Below, piece after piece: positions 1 through 4,209 of a DNA stretch of 5,304 nucleotides. A program made the position numbers and the translations under genes. This DNA comes from an uncultured Eubacteriales bacterium (GTDB lineage Bacteria > Bacillota > Clostridia > Oscillospirales > Acutalibacteraceae). The stretch is from assembly GCA_910580045.1 (NCBI GenBank), contig CAJTXF010000079.1, forward strand, positions 1-5,304, given 5' to 3'. The notes below the pieces were generated by a model. The model ran no database searches. It saw only the letters and a program-made list of their open reading frames with translations, and had not been told where the DNA came from. How positions within the stretch are numbered: position 1 is the stretch's first letter; every line of letters begins with the position of its first letter.

Positions 1-293
1 GGAAGTTTTCGTCCACCTTTTTCAAAAGGTGGCAGGGGTTTGGGGGCAGAGCCCCCAAGGTCTTGCCCTTGACCTTAAAAGGGCGGCGCTCCAAGAGAAA
101 GGAGCGAGGCAGAACCCAGGACGGCCCGCCCGAGTTGGAACGTGGCACTCTGAGCGCCGCCCCCACGCCCCCAAGCCGCAGCCAGCAGCAAGATTCCGAA
201 AGTTAGGAAAGCCCCCGCTTTCCTAACTTTCGGAGAGAGGCGGACGCATTGCACAGGCGTTGGGAGGCTAAGCGTTCCCGTACACTGCCGCTG
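1..293 (-). repeat. Modular structured repeat, copy A (inverted relative to copies B and C)
   Basis: No convincing gene lies here. The reverse complement of this stretch matches 5012-5304 in long blocks. These are the GGAACGCTTAGCCTCCCAAC segment, the CCGAAAGTTAGGAAAGC palindrome arms with the following TTGCTGCTGGCTGCGGCTTG, a GGGCGGCGC / GCGCCGCCC pair flanking a variable core (81-89 and 154-164), and AAGGTCAAGG. Its left end (1-65) is also an inverted match to 528-590 of copy B. Internal hairpins are CCACCTTT/AAAGGTGG (13-32), TTGGGGGC-AGA-GCCCCCAA (40-58) and a perfect 17-bp stem (196-233). Copies differ in their cores but keep the frame and hairpins, as expected of a dispersed intergenic repeat or a structured RNA. 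Family identity is unknown to me. The left boundary may lie outside the window. Confidence 0.8.
196..233. repeat. Perfect 17-bp palindrome inside repeat copy A
   Basis: Arms CCGAAAGTTAGGAAAGC (196-212) and GCTTTCCTAACTTTCGG (217-233) are exact reverse complements around a CCCC loop, and the flanking T195/A234 adds another pair. There is no T-tract on either side, so it does not look like an ordinary intrinsic terminator. The same element is at 5071-5107 in copy C with one arm mismatch and a different loop. Confidence 0.9.
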
Positions 294-420
294 ACTCAGA
301 AAACGGGAGCTACCGGTTGGTCAAGGGCCTGACAATAAGCGGCTTCCCGACCGCAAGCAGCATCTATCGGAGAAGTTCAGGGCCCAACGTTTCGGAAGAC
401 CCGTCCGCAGCTCTGGATTT

Positions 421-590
421 GCGCTGCTTGGGATGGTTGGGCGGCGCGAATTGGTGCCTCTGCCGGACTCAGGTTACGGGAGTTAGGCTCTGCCTCTCTT
501 TTGGTCTTGATGCGCCGCCCTCCTAAGGACAAGGTCGTGGGACTCTGTCCCACACCCTGCCACCTTTGAAAAGGTGGACGAAACTTTCCG
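421..590 (+). repeat. Modular structured repeat, copy B (divergent from copy A)
   Basis: This copy holds the GGGCGGCGC (439-447) and GCGCCGCCC (512-520) flanks around a variable core, then AAGGACAAGGTC. A triloop hairpin GTGGGAC-TCT-GTCCCAC (537-553) and CCACCTTT..AAAGGTGG (560-577) follow, then GGACGAAA. Module order matches copy C and the reverse complement of copy A. The long palindrome of copies A and C is absent. The stretch 294-420 between A and B shows no gene and no clear match to either copy. Copy B ends about 40 bp before the promoter of the small-peptide gene. Confidence 0.7.
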
Positions 591-626
591 CCCGCGCTCG
601 GTCCTCCCGCCAATCTGCCCCGTCCC

Positions 627-655
627 TTGCAAACCCTGTCGAAAGATGTTATAAT
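627..655 (+). promoter_or_regulatory. Sigma-A type promoter of the small membrane peptide gene
   Basis: TTGCAA (627-632), a 17-nt spacer and a perfect TATAAT (650-655) lie just downstream of repeat copy B. The expected start is around 661-663, giving a 5' leader of about 40 nt before the ATG at 703. The promoter closely resembles the opposing one at 881-909; both read TTGCA-N, 17 nt, then TATAATATA. Confidence 0.85.
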
Positions 656-659
656 ATAT

Positions 660-697
660 CCGCTTGCCCACCCACTCCGCAAGCGGAGAGGAGGTGG
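660..697 (+). promoter_or_regulatory. 5' leader hairpin whose loop can pair with the Shine-Dalgarno site
   Basis: CCGCTTGC (660-667) pairs with GCAAGCGG (679-686); if transcription starts near 662, six base pairs remain at the very 5' end. The loop CCACCCACTCC (668-678) is complementary to GGAGGTGG (690-697), giving eight pairs with a 3-nt bulge, so the ribosome site at 689-696 could be masked by a pseudoknot or alternative stem. In pAD1 par, a 5' helix stabilises the toxin mRNA and internal structure restrains its translation; a similar role here is inference. Confidence 0.6.
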
Positions 698-727
698 AAG
701 TCATGCAGTTGGTTATTGACTTTGTCT
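694..727 (+). repeat. Direct repeat 1 (toxin copy), spanning SD end, start codon and first codons
   Basis: GTGGAAGT (694-701) matches 847-854, and GGTTATTGACTTTGTCT (711-727) matches 862-878 with two differences. The intervening segment differs by two substitutions and 2 nt of length. The repeat covers the last bases of the Shine-Dalgarno site, the AUG at 703-705 and codons 3-8 of the peptide. Confidence 0.85.
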
Positions 728-798
728 TGTCCGTCGCAGCAAGTGTAGCTGCCAGTTACATAAGCAAATGGCTTGACGGCAGACGAAAGGGCAAGTAA
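703..798 (+). CDS. 31-residue membrane peptide, probable Fst-like type I toxin
   Basis: The ATG at 703 follows a near-ideal AGGAGGTG (689-696) with 6-nt spacing, and the ORF closes with TAA at 796-798. The product has a hydrophobic helix at about residues 2-20 (LVIDFVLSVAASVAASYI), then KWLDG (22-26) and a basic tail RRKGK. This is the build of Fst-family toxins: roughly 30 residues, one transmembrane helix and a short charged C-terminus, with a WLD-like motif resembling the RVLDE of pAD1 Fst. Such peptides insert into the membrane and disturb it when unchecked. The gene is framed by its own promoter, a structured leader and a terminator, and faces a convergent antisense RNA that can pair with its start region. 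The family call rests on architecture and short motifs; a harmless small membrane peptide is the alternative. Confidence 0.8.
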   Translation: MQLVIDFVLSVAASVAASYISKWLDGRRKGK

Positions 799-802
799 GA
801 GC

Positions 803-875
803 CGAAAGAAACCCCGGAGAAGTAGCGTTCTCCGGGGTTTCGCTTTGTGGAAGTAATACTAGGTTATCGACTTCG
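803..875 (-). ncRNA. Convergent antisense RNA, probable type I antitoxin (RNA II-like)
   Basis: The promoter at 881-909 should start a leftward RNA near 873-876. It ends most simply at the shared palindrome 808-841, giving about 70 nt, close to the roughly 65 nt of pAD1 RNA II. Two parts are complementary to the peptide mRNA: the terminator stem, fully, and the 5' end, through a direct repeat. The 5' segment GACGAAGTCGATAACC can pair with all 16 bases of mRNA 711-726, with two G-U wobbles. A second block pairs with GUGGAAGU at the end of the Shine-Dalgarno site and then around the AUG. This predicts blocked translation initiation. No ORF of note lies in the RNA. Ends are inferred, not measured. 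Confidence 0.75.
808..846. terminator. Shared bidirectional terminator of the toxin mRNA and antisense RNA
   Basis: GAAACCCCGGAGAA (808-821) and TTCTCCGGGGTTTC (828-841) form a perfect 14-bp stem with a 6-nt loop GTAGCG. Rightward it is followed by GCTTT, leftward by TTTC, so both T-tracts are short but present. It lies 9 nt after the peptide stop codon and ends both converging transcripts, so the 3' portions of the two RNAs are exact complements, as in pAD1 par. Confidence 0.85.
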
Positions 876-878
876 TCT
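847..878 (-). repeat. Direct repeat 2 (antisense-RNA copy)
   Basis: Plus-strand GTGGAAGT (847-854) and GGTTATCGACTTCGTCT (862-878) repeat 694-727. Because this copy is transcribed from the other strand, it gives the antisense RNA a 5' region complementary to the toxin start. Within the long block both differences from copy 1 are T in the toxin and C here, and the G705/A858 difference outside it also leaves a wobble, so pairing is kept as G-U. Only C702/A855 is a true mismatch, plus a 2-nt length difference. Confidence 0.85.
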
Positions 879-880
879 AT

Positions 881-909
881 ATTATAGCACCCGCCCCCGC
901 AAAATGCAA
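881..909 (-). promoter_or_regulatory. Sigma-A type promoter of the antisense RNA
   Basis: On the minus strand TTGCAT (909-904), a 17-nt spacer and a perfect TATAAT (886-881) read toward the peptide gene. The HPr terminator at 941-978 shields it from upstream transcription. An inverted repeat CGCAAAA..TTTTGCG (898-922) spans the -35 box and could be an operator, or chance. Confidence 0.85.
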
Positions 910-940
910 GCAGTTTTTTGCGCCCTCTCCCAGGCCGCAG

Positions 941-978
941 AAAAACAGCGCCACAGAGGTTCCCCCACTGCGGCGCTG
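941..978 (-). terminator. Intrinsic terminator of the HPr gene
   Basis: On the minus strand CAGCGCCGCAG (978-968) pairs with CTGTGGCGCTG (956-946), an 11-bp stem with one G-U pair and an 11-nt loop, followed by TTTTTC. It starts 17 nt after the HPr stop codon. Confidence 0.9.
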
Positions 979-995
979 CTCAAAAAAAACCGTGC

Positions 996-1265
996 TTACT
1001 CCGCAAACCCGGAGTTCACCAGAGCAACCAGCGCGTCTACCGCCTGCTGCTCATCCGAGCCGTCCGCGATGATGCGGATGGTGACGCCACCAACAATCCC
1101 CAGGCTCAGCACACCCAACAGGCTCTTGGCATTGACCCTGCGCTCCTCCTTTTCAACCCAGATGGAGGACTTGAACTCATTCGCCTTCTGAATGAAAAAC
1201 GTTGCCGGACGGGCATGCAGGCCGACCTGATTCTGGACCAGAACTTCTTTTGCGCACATGTACAT
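996..1265 (-). CDS. ptsH: HPr family phosphocarrier protein (PTS)
   Basis: HPr accepts phosphate from phospho-enzyme I on a histidine and passes it to sugar-specific EIIA domains of the phosphotransferase system in the cytoplasm. At 89 residues this is normal HPr length. The active-site motif is GLHARPA with His17, the equivalent of His15. NAKSLLGVLSLGI carries Ser48, the counterpart of regulatory Ser46 phosphorylated by HPr kinase in Firmicutes, so it can in principle serve both sugar transport and CcpA-type signalling. Presence of His argues against Crh, which lacks it. The start at 1265 is supported by TAGGAGAG 5 nt upstream; Met3 (1259) is an alternative. The gene stands alone, without ptsI, with its own promoter, long leader and terminator. 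Whether it is the main HPr or a paralogue cannot be told here. Confidence 0.92.
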   Translation of the reverse strand: MYMCAKEVLVQNQVGLHARPATFFIQKANEFKSSIWVEKEERRVNAKSLLGVLSLGIVGGVTIRIIADGSDEQQAVDALVALVNSGFAE

Positions 1266-1545
1266 TCACTCTCCTACAGAATTTTTGAAATCGATGTTTC
1301 TCTTACCTTACGGACTCCTCCCAAAGACTTCAAGAACCTCTTGGAAAAGAAGGTAACCATGCCACTTGCGGGCAGGAGGCCAGCCTCCTCTGGGTGCGGA
1401 GCCAGCTTCCATAGCAGGCACACCTGAAAATCAGCTTCCGCCGGTTTTCAAACGGACAGCTTCCGCCGCCGGGCACGTTCCAGAGGCCTGTGCCCCTTCT
1501 CTCCCGCGCCCCGCCAGCTGTTCCTCGCATCTATGGCGTTCTGGA
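1266..1545 (-). promoter_or_regulatory. Long structured 5' leader of the HPr gene
   Basis: About 280 nt separate the predicted transcription start (near 1543) from the HPr ATG, with no convincing ORF. On the minus strand it contains hairpins GGGCAC..GTGCCC (1495-1471) and AGGAGGC-TG-GCCTCCT (1389-1374), plus GGTG..CACC around the third repeat unit. The octamer GGAAGCTG occurs three times (1464-1457, 1439-1432, 1410-1403), the first two within the 12-mer CGGCGGAAGCTG. It does not match a riboswitch, T-box, SRP RNA or RNase P RNA that I recognise. It may be a regulatory leader, a separate small RNA, or simply a non-conserved GC-rich spacer. Confidence 0.4.
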
Positions 1546-1549
1546 AGTA

Positions 1550-1577
1550 ATTATATCACATTTCGCGCCCACGTCAA
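1550..1577 (-). promoter_or_regulatory. Sigma-A type promoter upstream of the HPr leader
   Basis: On the minus strand TTGACG (1577-1572), a 16-nt spacer and a perfect TATAAT (1555-1550) are set in an AT-rich stretch that contrasts with the GC-rich leader below. It lies about 165 nt after the trmD stop and reads toward HPr. Confidence 0.75.
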
Positions 1578-1683
1578 CAATTGTCATTCAATTTCGTGCC
1601 AATGAACATAGTGTGAATTTCAAAATAACTTTGGTTTGTGCAACTTGCCCTCTATGGTGGAAAGTTTTTGTAACCCCGGCGGG

Positions 1684-1717
1684 AAAAGCCCCTTCCATGC
1701 CAATATATTGTGGGCTT
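1684..1717 (-). terminator. Weak possible terminator after trmD
   Basis: On the minus strand AAGCCC (1717-1712) can pair with GGGCTT (1691-1686), followed by TTCCC. The 20-nt loop contains the palindrome CAATATATTG. The stem is short and the T-run poor, so this is only a candidate for the end of the rpsP-trmD transcript. No better one is visible. Confidence 0.3.
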
Positions 1718-1742
1718 GTGTTGACGAAGGCACTGTTTTCGC

Positions 1743-2447
1743 TTAGTTTTCCTGCTCTGCCTCCACATATTTCACAAAAAGGTCGGGCCTGTTTTGCCTG
1801 GTTATGTTCAGGGATTCCTGACGTTTCCAGTCGAAAACCCGTTTATGGTCCCCGCTGAGCAAAACCGGGGGCGCTGGGCGGCCCCGCCACACCTCGGGCC
1901 GGGTATACTGGGGATACTCCAGCAGCCCGGAGAAGTGGCTCTCCTCCTCAAAGCAGCTCTCCGCTGACAGGACCCCAGGCAGCATCCGGCTCACCGCGTC
2001 CGCCAAAATCATGGCGGGCAGCTCGCCCCCGGTGAGCACATAGTCCCCAATGGAAATCTCCTCCGCCTGATATTCGTCCAGCAGCCGCTGGTCCACCCCC
2101 TCATAGTGGCCGCACAGCAGGCAGAGCCCTGGCAGGGCGGCCAGCTCTTTTGCCCGCCGCTGGGTGAGCACCCGGCCCCGGGGGGACAGGTACACCACAT
2201 GGGGCAGGGCCCCCAAATGCTCGGAGAGGGCGTCCAGGCCCCGGGCAAAGGGCTCTGCCATCAGCAGCATCCCCTTTCCCCCGCCGAACACCGTGTCGTC
2301 CACCCGGCCCCGGCGGTCCGGGGAAAAGTCCCGCAGCTGGTGGCAGCAGATTTGCAGGAACCCCCGCCGCCGGGCCCGGCCCACAATGCTGCTGCCCAGC
2401 AGGGGGGGGAACATCTCAGGAAACAGGGTGAAAATGTCTATGCGCAT
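1743..2447 (-). CDS. trmD: tRNA (guanine37-N1)-methyltransferase TrmD
   Basis: TrmD is an SPOUT-class, trefoil-knot enzyme that methylates N1 of G37 next to the anticodon of tRNAs reading CNN codons, using S-adenosylmethionine, and so prevents +1 frameshifting. The 234-residue product starts with the typical MRIDIFTLFPEMF. It shows GGGKGM (55-60), the knot and cofactor loops LSPRG (87-91), LCGHYEGVDQR (111-121) and ISIGDYVLTGGELP (131-144), and the C-terminal GLLEYPQYTRPEVW and VLLSGDH. The position aligning by eye with E. coli catalytic Asp169 appears to be Glu169, an acidic replacement worth an alignment. The ATG directly abuts the rimM TGA with no spacer, and GGAGG sits 8 nt upstream inside rimM, so translational coupling is likely. 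rplS, the usual next gene, is absent; 477 nt to the HPr gene follow. Confidence 0.98.
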   Translation of the reverse strand: MRIDIFTLFPEMFPPLLGSSIVGRARRRGFLQICCHQLRDFSPDRRGRVDDTVFGGGKGMLLMAEPFARGLDALSEHLGALPHVVYLSPRGRVLTQRRAKELAALPGLCLLCGHYEGVDQRLLDEYQAEEISIGDYVLTGGELPAMILADAVSRMLPGVLSAESCFEEESHFSGLLEYPQYTRPEVWRGRPAPPVLLSGDHKRVFDWKRQESLNITRQNRPDLFVKYVEAEQEN

Positions 2448-2972
2448 TCAGGCTTCCTCCCCCTCGCCGTCAAAGATGCCCGGGATGGGCAGCACCTCCA
2501 CCACGCCCGCCTCCACGTCTGTCCTCTTTATCATATGCTTCACCGCGGGGAAGAGGAACTCCCGCTCCCCGTTTTTCACCCGGTACACGTCATTGGCCGG
2601 GGTACTCAGCACCTCCTCCAGCACCCCGTATACCTGGCCCGTGGCGCCGTCCACCACAGAGCAGCCCAGCAAATCCTGGAGGAAGAAACGGCCCTCCTCC
2701 AGCTGCACCGCGTCCCGGTTCAGGTACAGGATTTTGCCCCGCAGCACATCCCCCTGCTCCACTGTGTCCACGCCCCGCAGGCGAACCAGCAGCCGCCCCT
2801 TGTGCTCCCGGGCGGCCAGCACCTCCACAGGCCGCTGGCCCTCCCTGTCAAAATAGAGGGTCCGGATATCCGCCAAAAACCCCGGGGAATCGGCCCAGGG
2901 CTCCAGGACCAGCTCGCCCCGCACCCCGTGGGTGCGCAGAAGCCTGCCTGCCTCTAAAAACTGTTGTTTCAT
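2448..2972 (-). CDS. rimM: 16S rRNA processing / 30S maturation factor RimM
   Basis: RimM helps assemble the head of the 30S subunit, binding S19 during 16S rRNA maturation. The 174-residue form has the two expected domains. The N-terminal RimM beta-barrel carries FLEAGRLLRTHGVRGEL (about 5-21). The C-terminal PRC barrel (about 95-165) has RFFLQDLLGCSV (95-106), NDVYRV (127-132) and FLFPAV..MIKR (139-150). I chose the ATG at 2972 because it places the conserved GRLLRTHGVRGE about 10 residues in and has GGGAGG upstream. A longer reading frame from 3062 would start inside the khpA end region and translate through a hairpin. An 82-nt gap with a terminator-like structure separates it from khpA, and it abuts trmD directly. 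Confidence 0.96.
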   Translation of the reverse strand: MKQQFLEAGRLLRTHGVRGELVLEPWADSPGFLADIRTLYFDREGQRPVEVLAAREHKGRLLVRLRGVDTVEQGDVLRGKILYLNRDAVQLEEGRFFLQDLLGCSVVDGATGQVYGVLEEVLSTPANDVYRVKNGEREFLFPAVKHMIKRTDVEAGVVEVLPIPGIFDGEGEEA

Positions 2973-2991
2973 TCTCTGCTCCCTCCCAAAC

Positions 2992-3029
2992 AAAAAAGGG
3001 GCCCCCGCGGCGGACCGCCATGCCCCTTT
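2992..3029 (-). terminator. Terminator-like hairpin inside the operon, between khpA and rimM
   Basis: On the minus strand AAAGGGGC (3029-3022) pairs perfectly with GCCCCTTT (3002-2995) and the T-run continues to TTTTTT (2997-2992). A second small stem, GGCG-GTC-CGCC, sits in the loop (3019-3009). This has the form of an intrinsic terminator in the khpA-rimM spacer, 19 nt before the rimM ATG, so it may attenuate rimM-trmD expression relative to rpsP-khpA. It could also be an RNA-processing or stability site. Confidence 0.7.
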
Positions 3030-3054
3030 CGTGGTATTTCCCCCATGGCGGGAA

Positions 3055-3285
3055 TCAATCAATCTCCACCATGATTTTCATCTCGTTGCGGCTGGCCGCG
3101 GCGCGCATAACCACCCGGATCGCCTTGGCGATGCGGCCCTGCTTGCCGATGACCCGGCCCATGTCGTCCTCCGCCACATGAAGATGGAAAACAGTCATGC
3201 CGTTTTCCCCTTCCTCGCTGGTGACAACCACCTCCTCAGGCTTCTCTACCAAGCCAGAGGCAATGGCCCTCAACAAATCCTCCAT
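3055..3285 (-). CDS. khpA: KH-domain RNA-binding protein KhpA
   Basis: KhpA (YlqC family) is a single-KH RNA-binding protein that in Gram-positive bacteria pairs with KhpB/EloR and influences cell elongation and RNA metabolism. The 76-residue product begins MEDLLRAIASGLVEKPEEVVV, the usual family opening, and carries the KH signature GRVIGKQGRIAKAIRVVMRA (43-62) with the GxxG loop GKQG at 47-50. The ATG at 3285 has a strong AAAGGAGGGAG upstream; an in-frame upstream start at 3357 would overlap the preceding small gene and lacks family support. It sits between the small gene and rimM, its normal operon place next to rpsP. Confidence 0.96.
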   Translation of the reverse strand: MEDLLRAIASGLVEKPEEVVVTSEEGENGMTVFHLHVAEDDMGRVIGKQGRIAKAIRVVMRAAASRNEMKIMVEID

Positions 3286-3337
3286 GATTCTCCCTCCTTT
3301 ACACTTTCGCGTCCTATCTGTCTGCTGCTGGCCTTCC

Positions 3338-3487
3338 TCACTTTTTGGCAACAGCAATTTGGTCCAACAGCTCTAAAAGCTCTTCCCTGGTATACTCCGT
3401 CTTTGTCCCTTCAGAAATGGTGAGGCGGAGCTCATACAGGGCAGCAAGCTCAACGATGCGGATGCCTTTTTCTGACGGCAGCCCCAT
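3338..3487 (-). CDS. Small unrecognised protein (49 aa) between rpsP and khpA
   Basis: ATG (3487-3485) follows the rpsP TAA after 4 nt, and an in-frame TAA lies just upstream, so this is the only ATG start. TGA closes it at 3340-3338, 52 nt before khpA. The product begins MGLPSEKGIRIVELAALYEL, continues through RLTISEGTKTEYTREELLEL and ends LDQIAVAKK: mixed helical, acidic, without membrane segment or cysteine. The ribosome site is poor (AAGGGG touching the ATG), so translation probably depends on reinitiation by ribosomes finishing rpsP. The tight fit in a conserved operon and ordinary codon use argue for a real gene. I do not recognise the family and assign no function. Confidence 0.7.
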   Translation of the reverse strand: MGLPSEKGIRIVELAALYELRLTISEGTKTEYTREELLELLDQIAVAKK

Positions 3488-3491
3488 CCCC

Positions 3492-3734
3492 TTAGATTAC
3501 GCCGTGCTTCTTGAACAGCTCCCGCACAGTGTCAGTGGGCTGGGCGCCGTTCTCAATCCACTTCTTGGCCTTTTCCGGGTCAACCTTCACCACGCTGGGC
3601 TCCTCCATGGGGTTGTAGTAGCCGATTTCCTCAATAAAGCGGCCATCCCTGGGGAAGCGGGAATCCGCCACCACAATCCGGTAGAAGGGGTTCTTCTTGG
3701 CGCCCATGCGGCGCAGTCTGATTTTTACTGCCAT
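3492..3734 (-). CDS. rpsP: 30S ribosomal protein S16
   Basis: S16 is an assembly protein of the 30S body that binds 16S rRNA. The 80-residue product has the classic opening MAVKIRLRRMGAKKNPFYRI (1-20), VVADSRFPRDGRFIEEIGYYNP (21-42), and the C-terminal AKKWIENGAQPTDTVRELF. The ATG at 3734 is set by GGAGG 8 nt upstream; a TTG at 3749 overlaps that ribosome site and is not the start. The 85-nt spacer to the upstream VOC gene contains an AT-rich run with a possible TATAAG box (3771-3766) but no clear -35, so the operon promoter is uncertain. It is the first gene of the ribosome maturation operon. Confidence 0.98.
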   Translation of the reverse strand: MAVKIRLRRMGAKKNPFYRIVVADSRFPRDGRFIEEIGYYNPMEEPSVVKVDPEKAKKWIENGAQPTDTVRELFKKHGVI

Positions 3735-3819
3735 AGTTCTTTCCTCCAAAATCTATAATTTTTTTCTTATATGAAAAGGGTATCCGCACAAAATGGCCAG
3801 CGCCAAGCGTGCTCCCTGG

Positions 3820-4194
3820 TCAACTGCCTGAATGGCTTTCCTCTGGAAAGCAGCGGAAAAACACAAGGTTCCCGTCCGGGTCCCAGAAGCTCATGTTCAC
3901 TGCCCCCCAGGGCCTGGCTGTGGGGGGCTCCGCAATCTCCACGCCCATGGCCAGCAGCTTTTGGCGGGCGGCGTGTATATCCTTCACTGTAAACGCCAGC
4001 ACCGCGCCCTGCCCGCTGCGGGGGGTGTCGTCCCGGATGATGGAGAGGCTGGTCTCCTTGACCAGCACAAACTGATGCCCCCAGTTCCCCGCGTCCTCGC
4101 CGGGGGGCACGTCCAGCAGCTTCCGGTAGAAATCCGCCAGACGGGGCACGTCACTGGTCAAAAGGCACACCTCGCCAATACGCTCAATCCCCAT
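3820..4194 (-). CDS. VOC-superfamily (glyoxalase/bleomycin-resistance fold) protein
   Basis: This 124-residue single-domain protein has the vicinal-oxygen-chelate pattern: strand and helix IGEVCLLTSDVPRLADFYRKLL (6-27), a central AVLAFTVKDIHAARQKL segment, and the closing WDPDGNLVFF (104-113). VOC proteins include glyoxalases, dioxygenases and drug-binding resistance proteins; the substrate cannot be told here. By eye, the usual first metal ligand (His in a DHVxI motif) is Glu8 and the usual Glu of NLVEL is Phe112, so metal catalysis of the standard kind looks doubtful. GGAGG 4 nt before the ATG supports the start. It begins 15 nt after the GNAT stop, so the two are probably cotranscribed. 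Confidence 0.88.
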   Translation of the reverse strand: MGIERIGEVCLLTSDVPRLADFYRKLLDVPPGEDAGNWGHQFVLVKETSLSIIRDDTPRSGQGAVLAFTVKDIHAARQKLLAMGVEIAEPPTARPWGAVNMSFWDPDGNLVFFRCFPEESHSGS

Positions 4195-4209
4195 GAAACC
4201 TCCGTGTAA

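Noticed and set aside
196..233. The long palindrome as an intrinsic terminator
   Set aside because: No T-run on either strand and no gene ending next to it.
29..682. Several short frames through repeat copies A and B
   Set aside because: They follow repeat modules and hairpins, change frame between copies and lack ribosome sites.
847..1427. Plus-strand frames across the HPr gene and its leader
   Set aside because: They are antisense to a clear HPr gene and cross its terminator; translation resembles no protein.
1403..1464. The three GGAAGCTG units as a CRISPR array
   Set aside because: Units are only 8-12 nt, with no constant repeat of normal length and no cas gene; the spacing is too short.
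1330..1530. Minus-strand frame in the HPr leader
   Set aside because: No Shine-Dalgarno before its start, biased Arg/Gly/Pro composition, and it overlaps the hairpins and repeats.
2106..2957. Long open plus-strand frame opposite rimM and trmD
   Set aside because: It is the complement of two unmistakable genes in GC-rich DNA; the translation is low-complexity, rich in His, Pro and Gln, with no family motif.
2973..3062. Upstream extension of rimM to 3062
   Set aside because: The extra 30 residues are translated from the terminator-like hairpin and match nothing in RimM; GGGAGG sits right before 2972.
3286..3357. Upstream extension of khpA to 3357
   Set aside because: It would overlap the 49-residue gene, and the strong ribosome site and family start both point to 3285.
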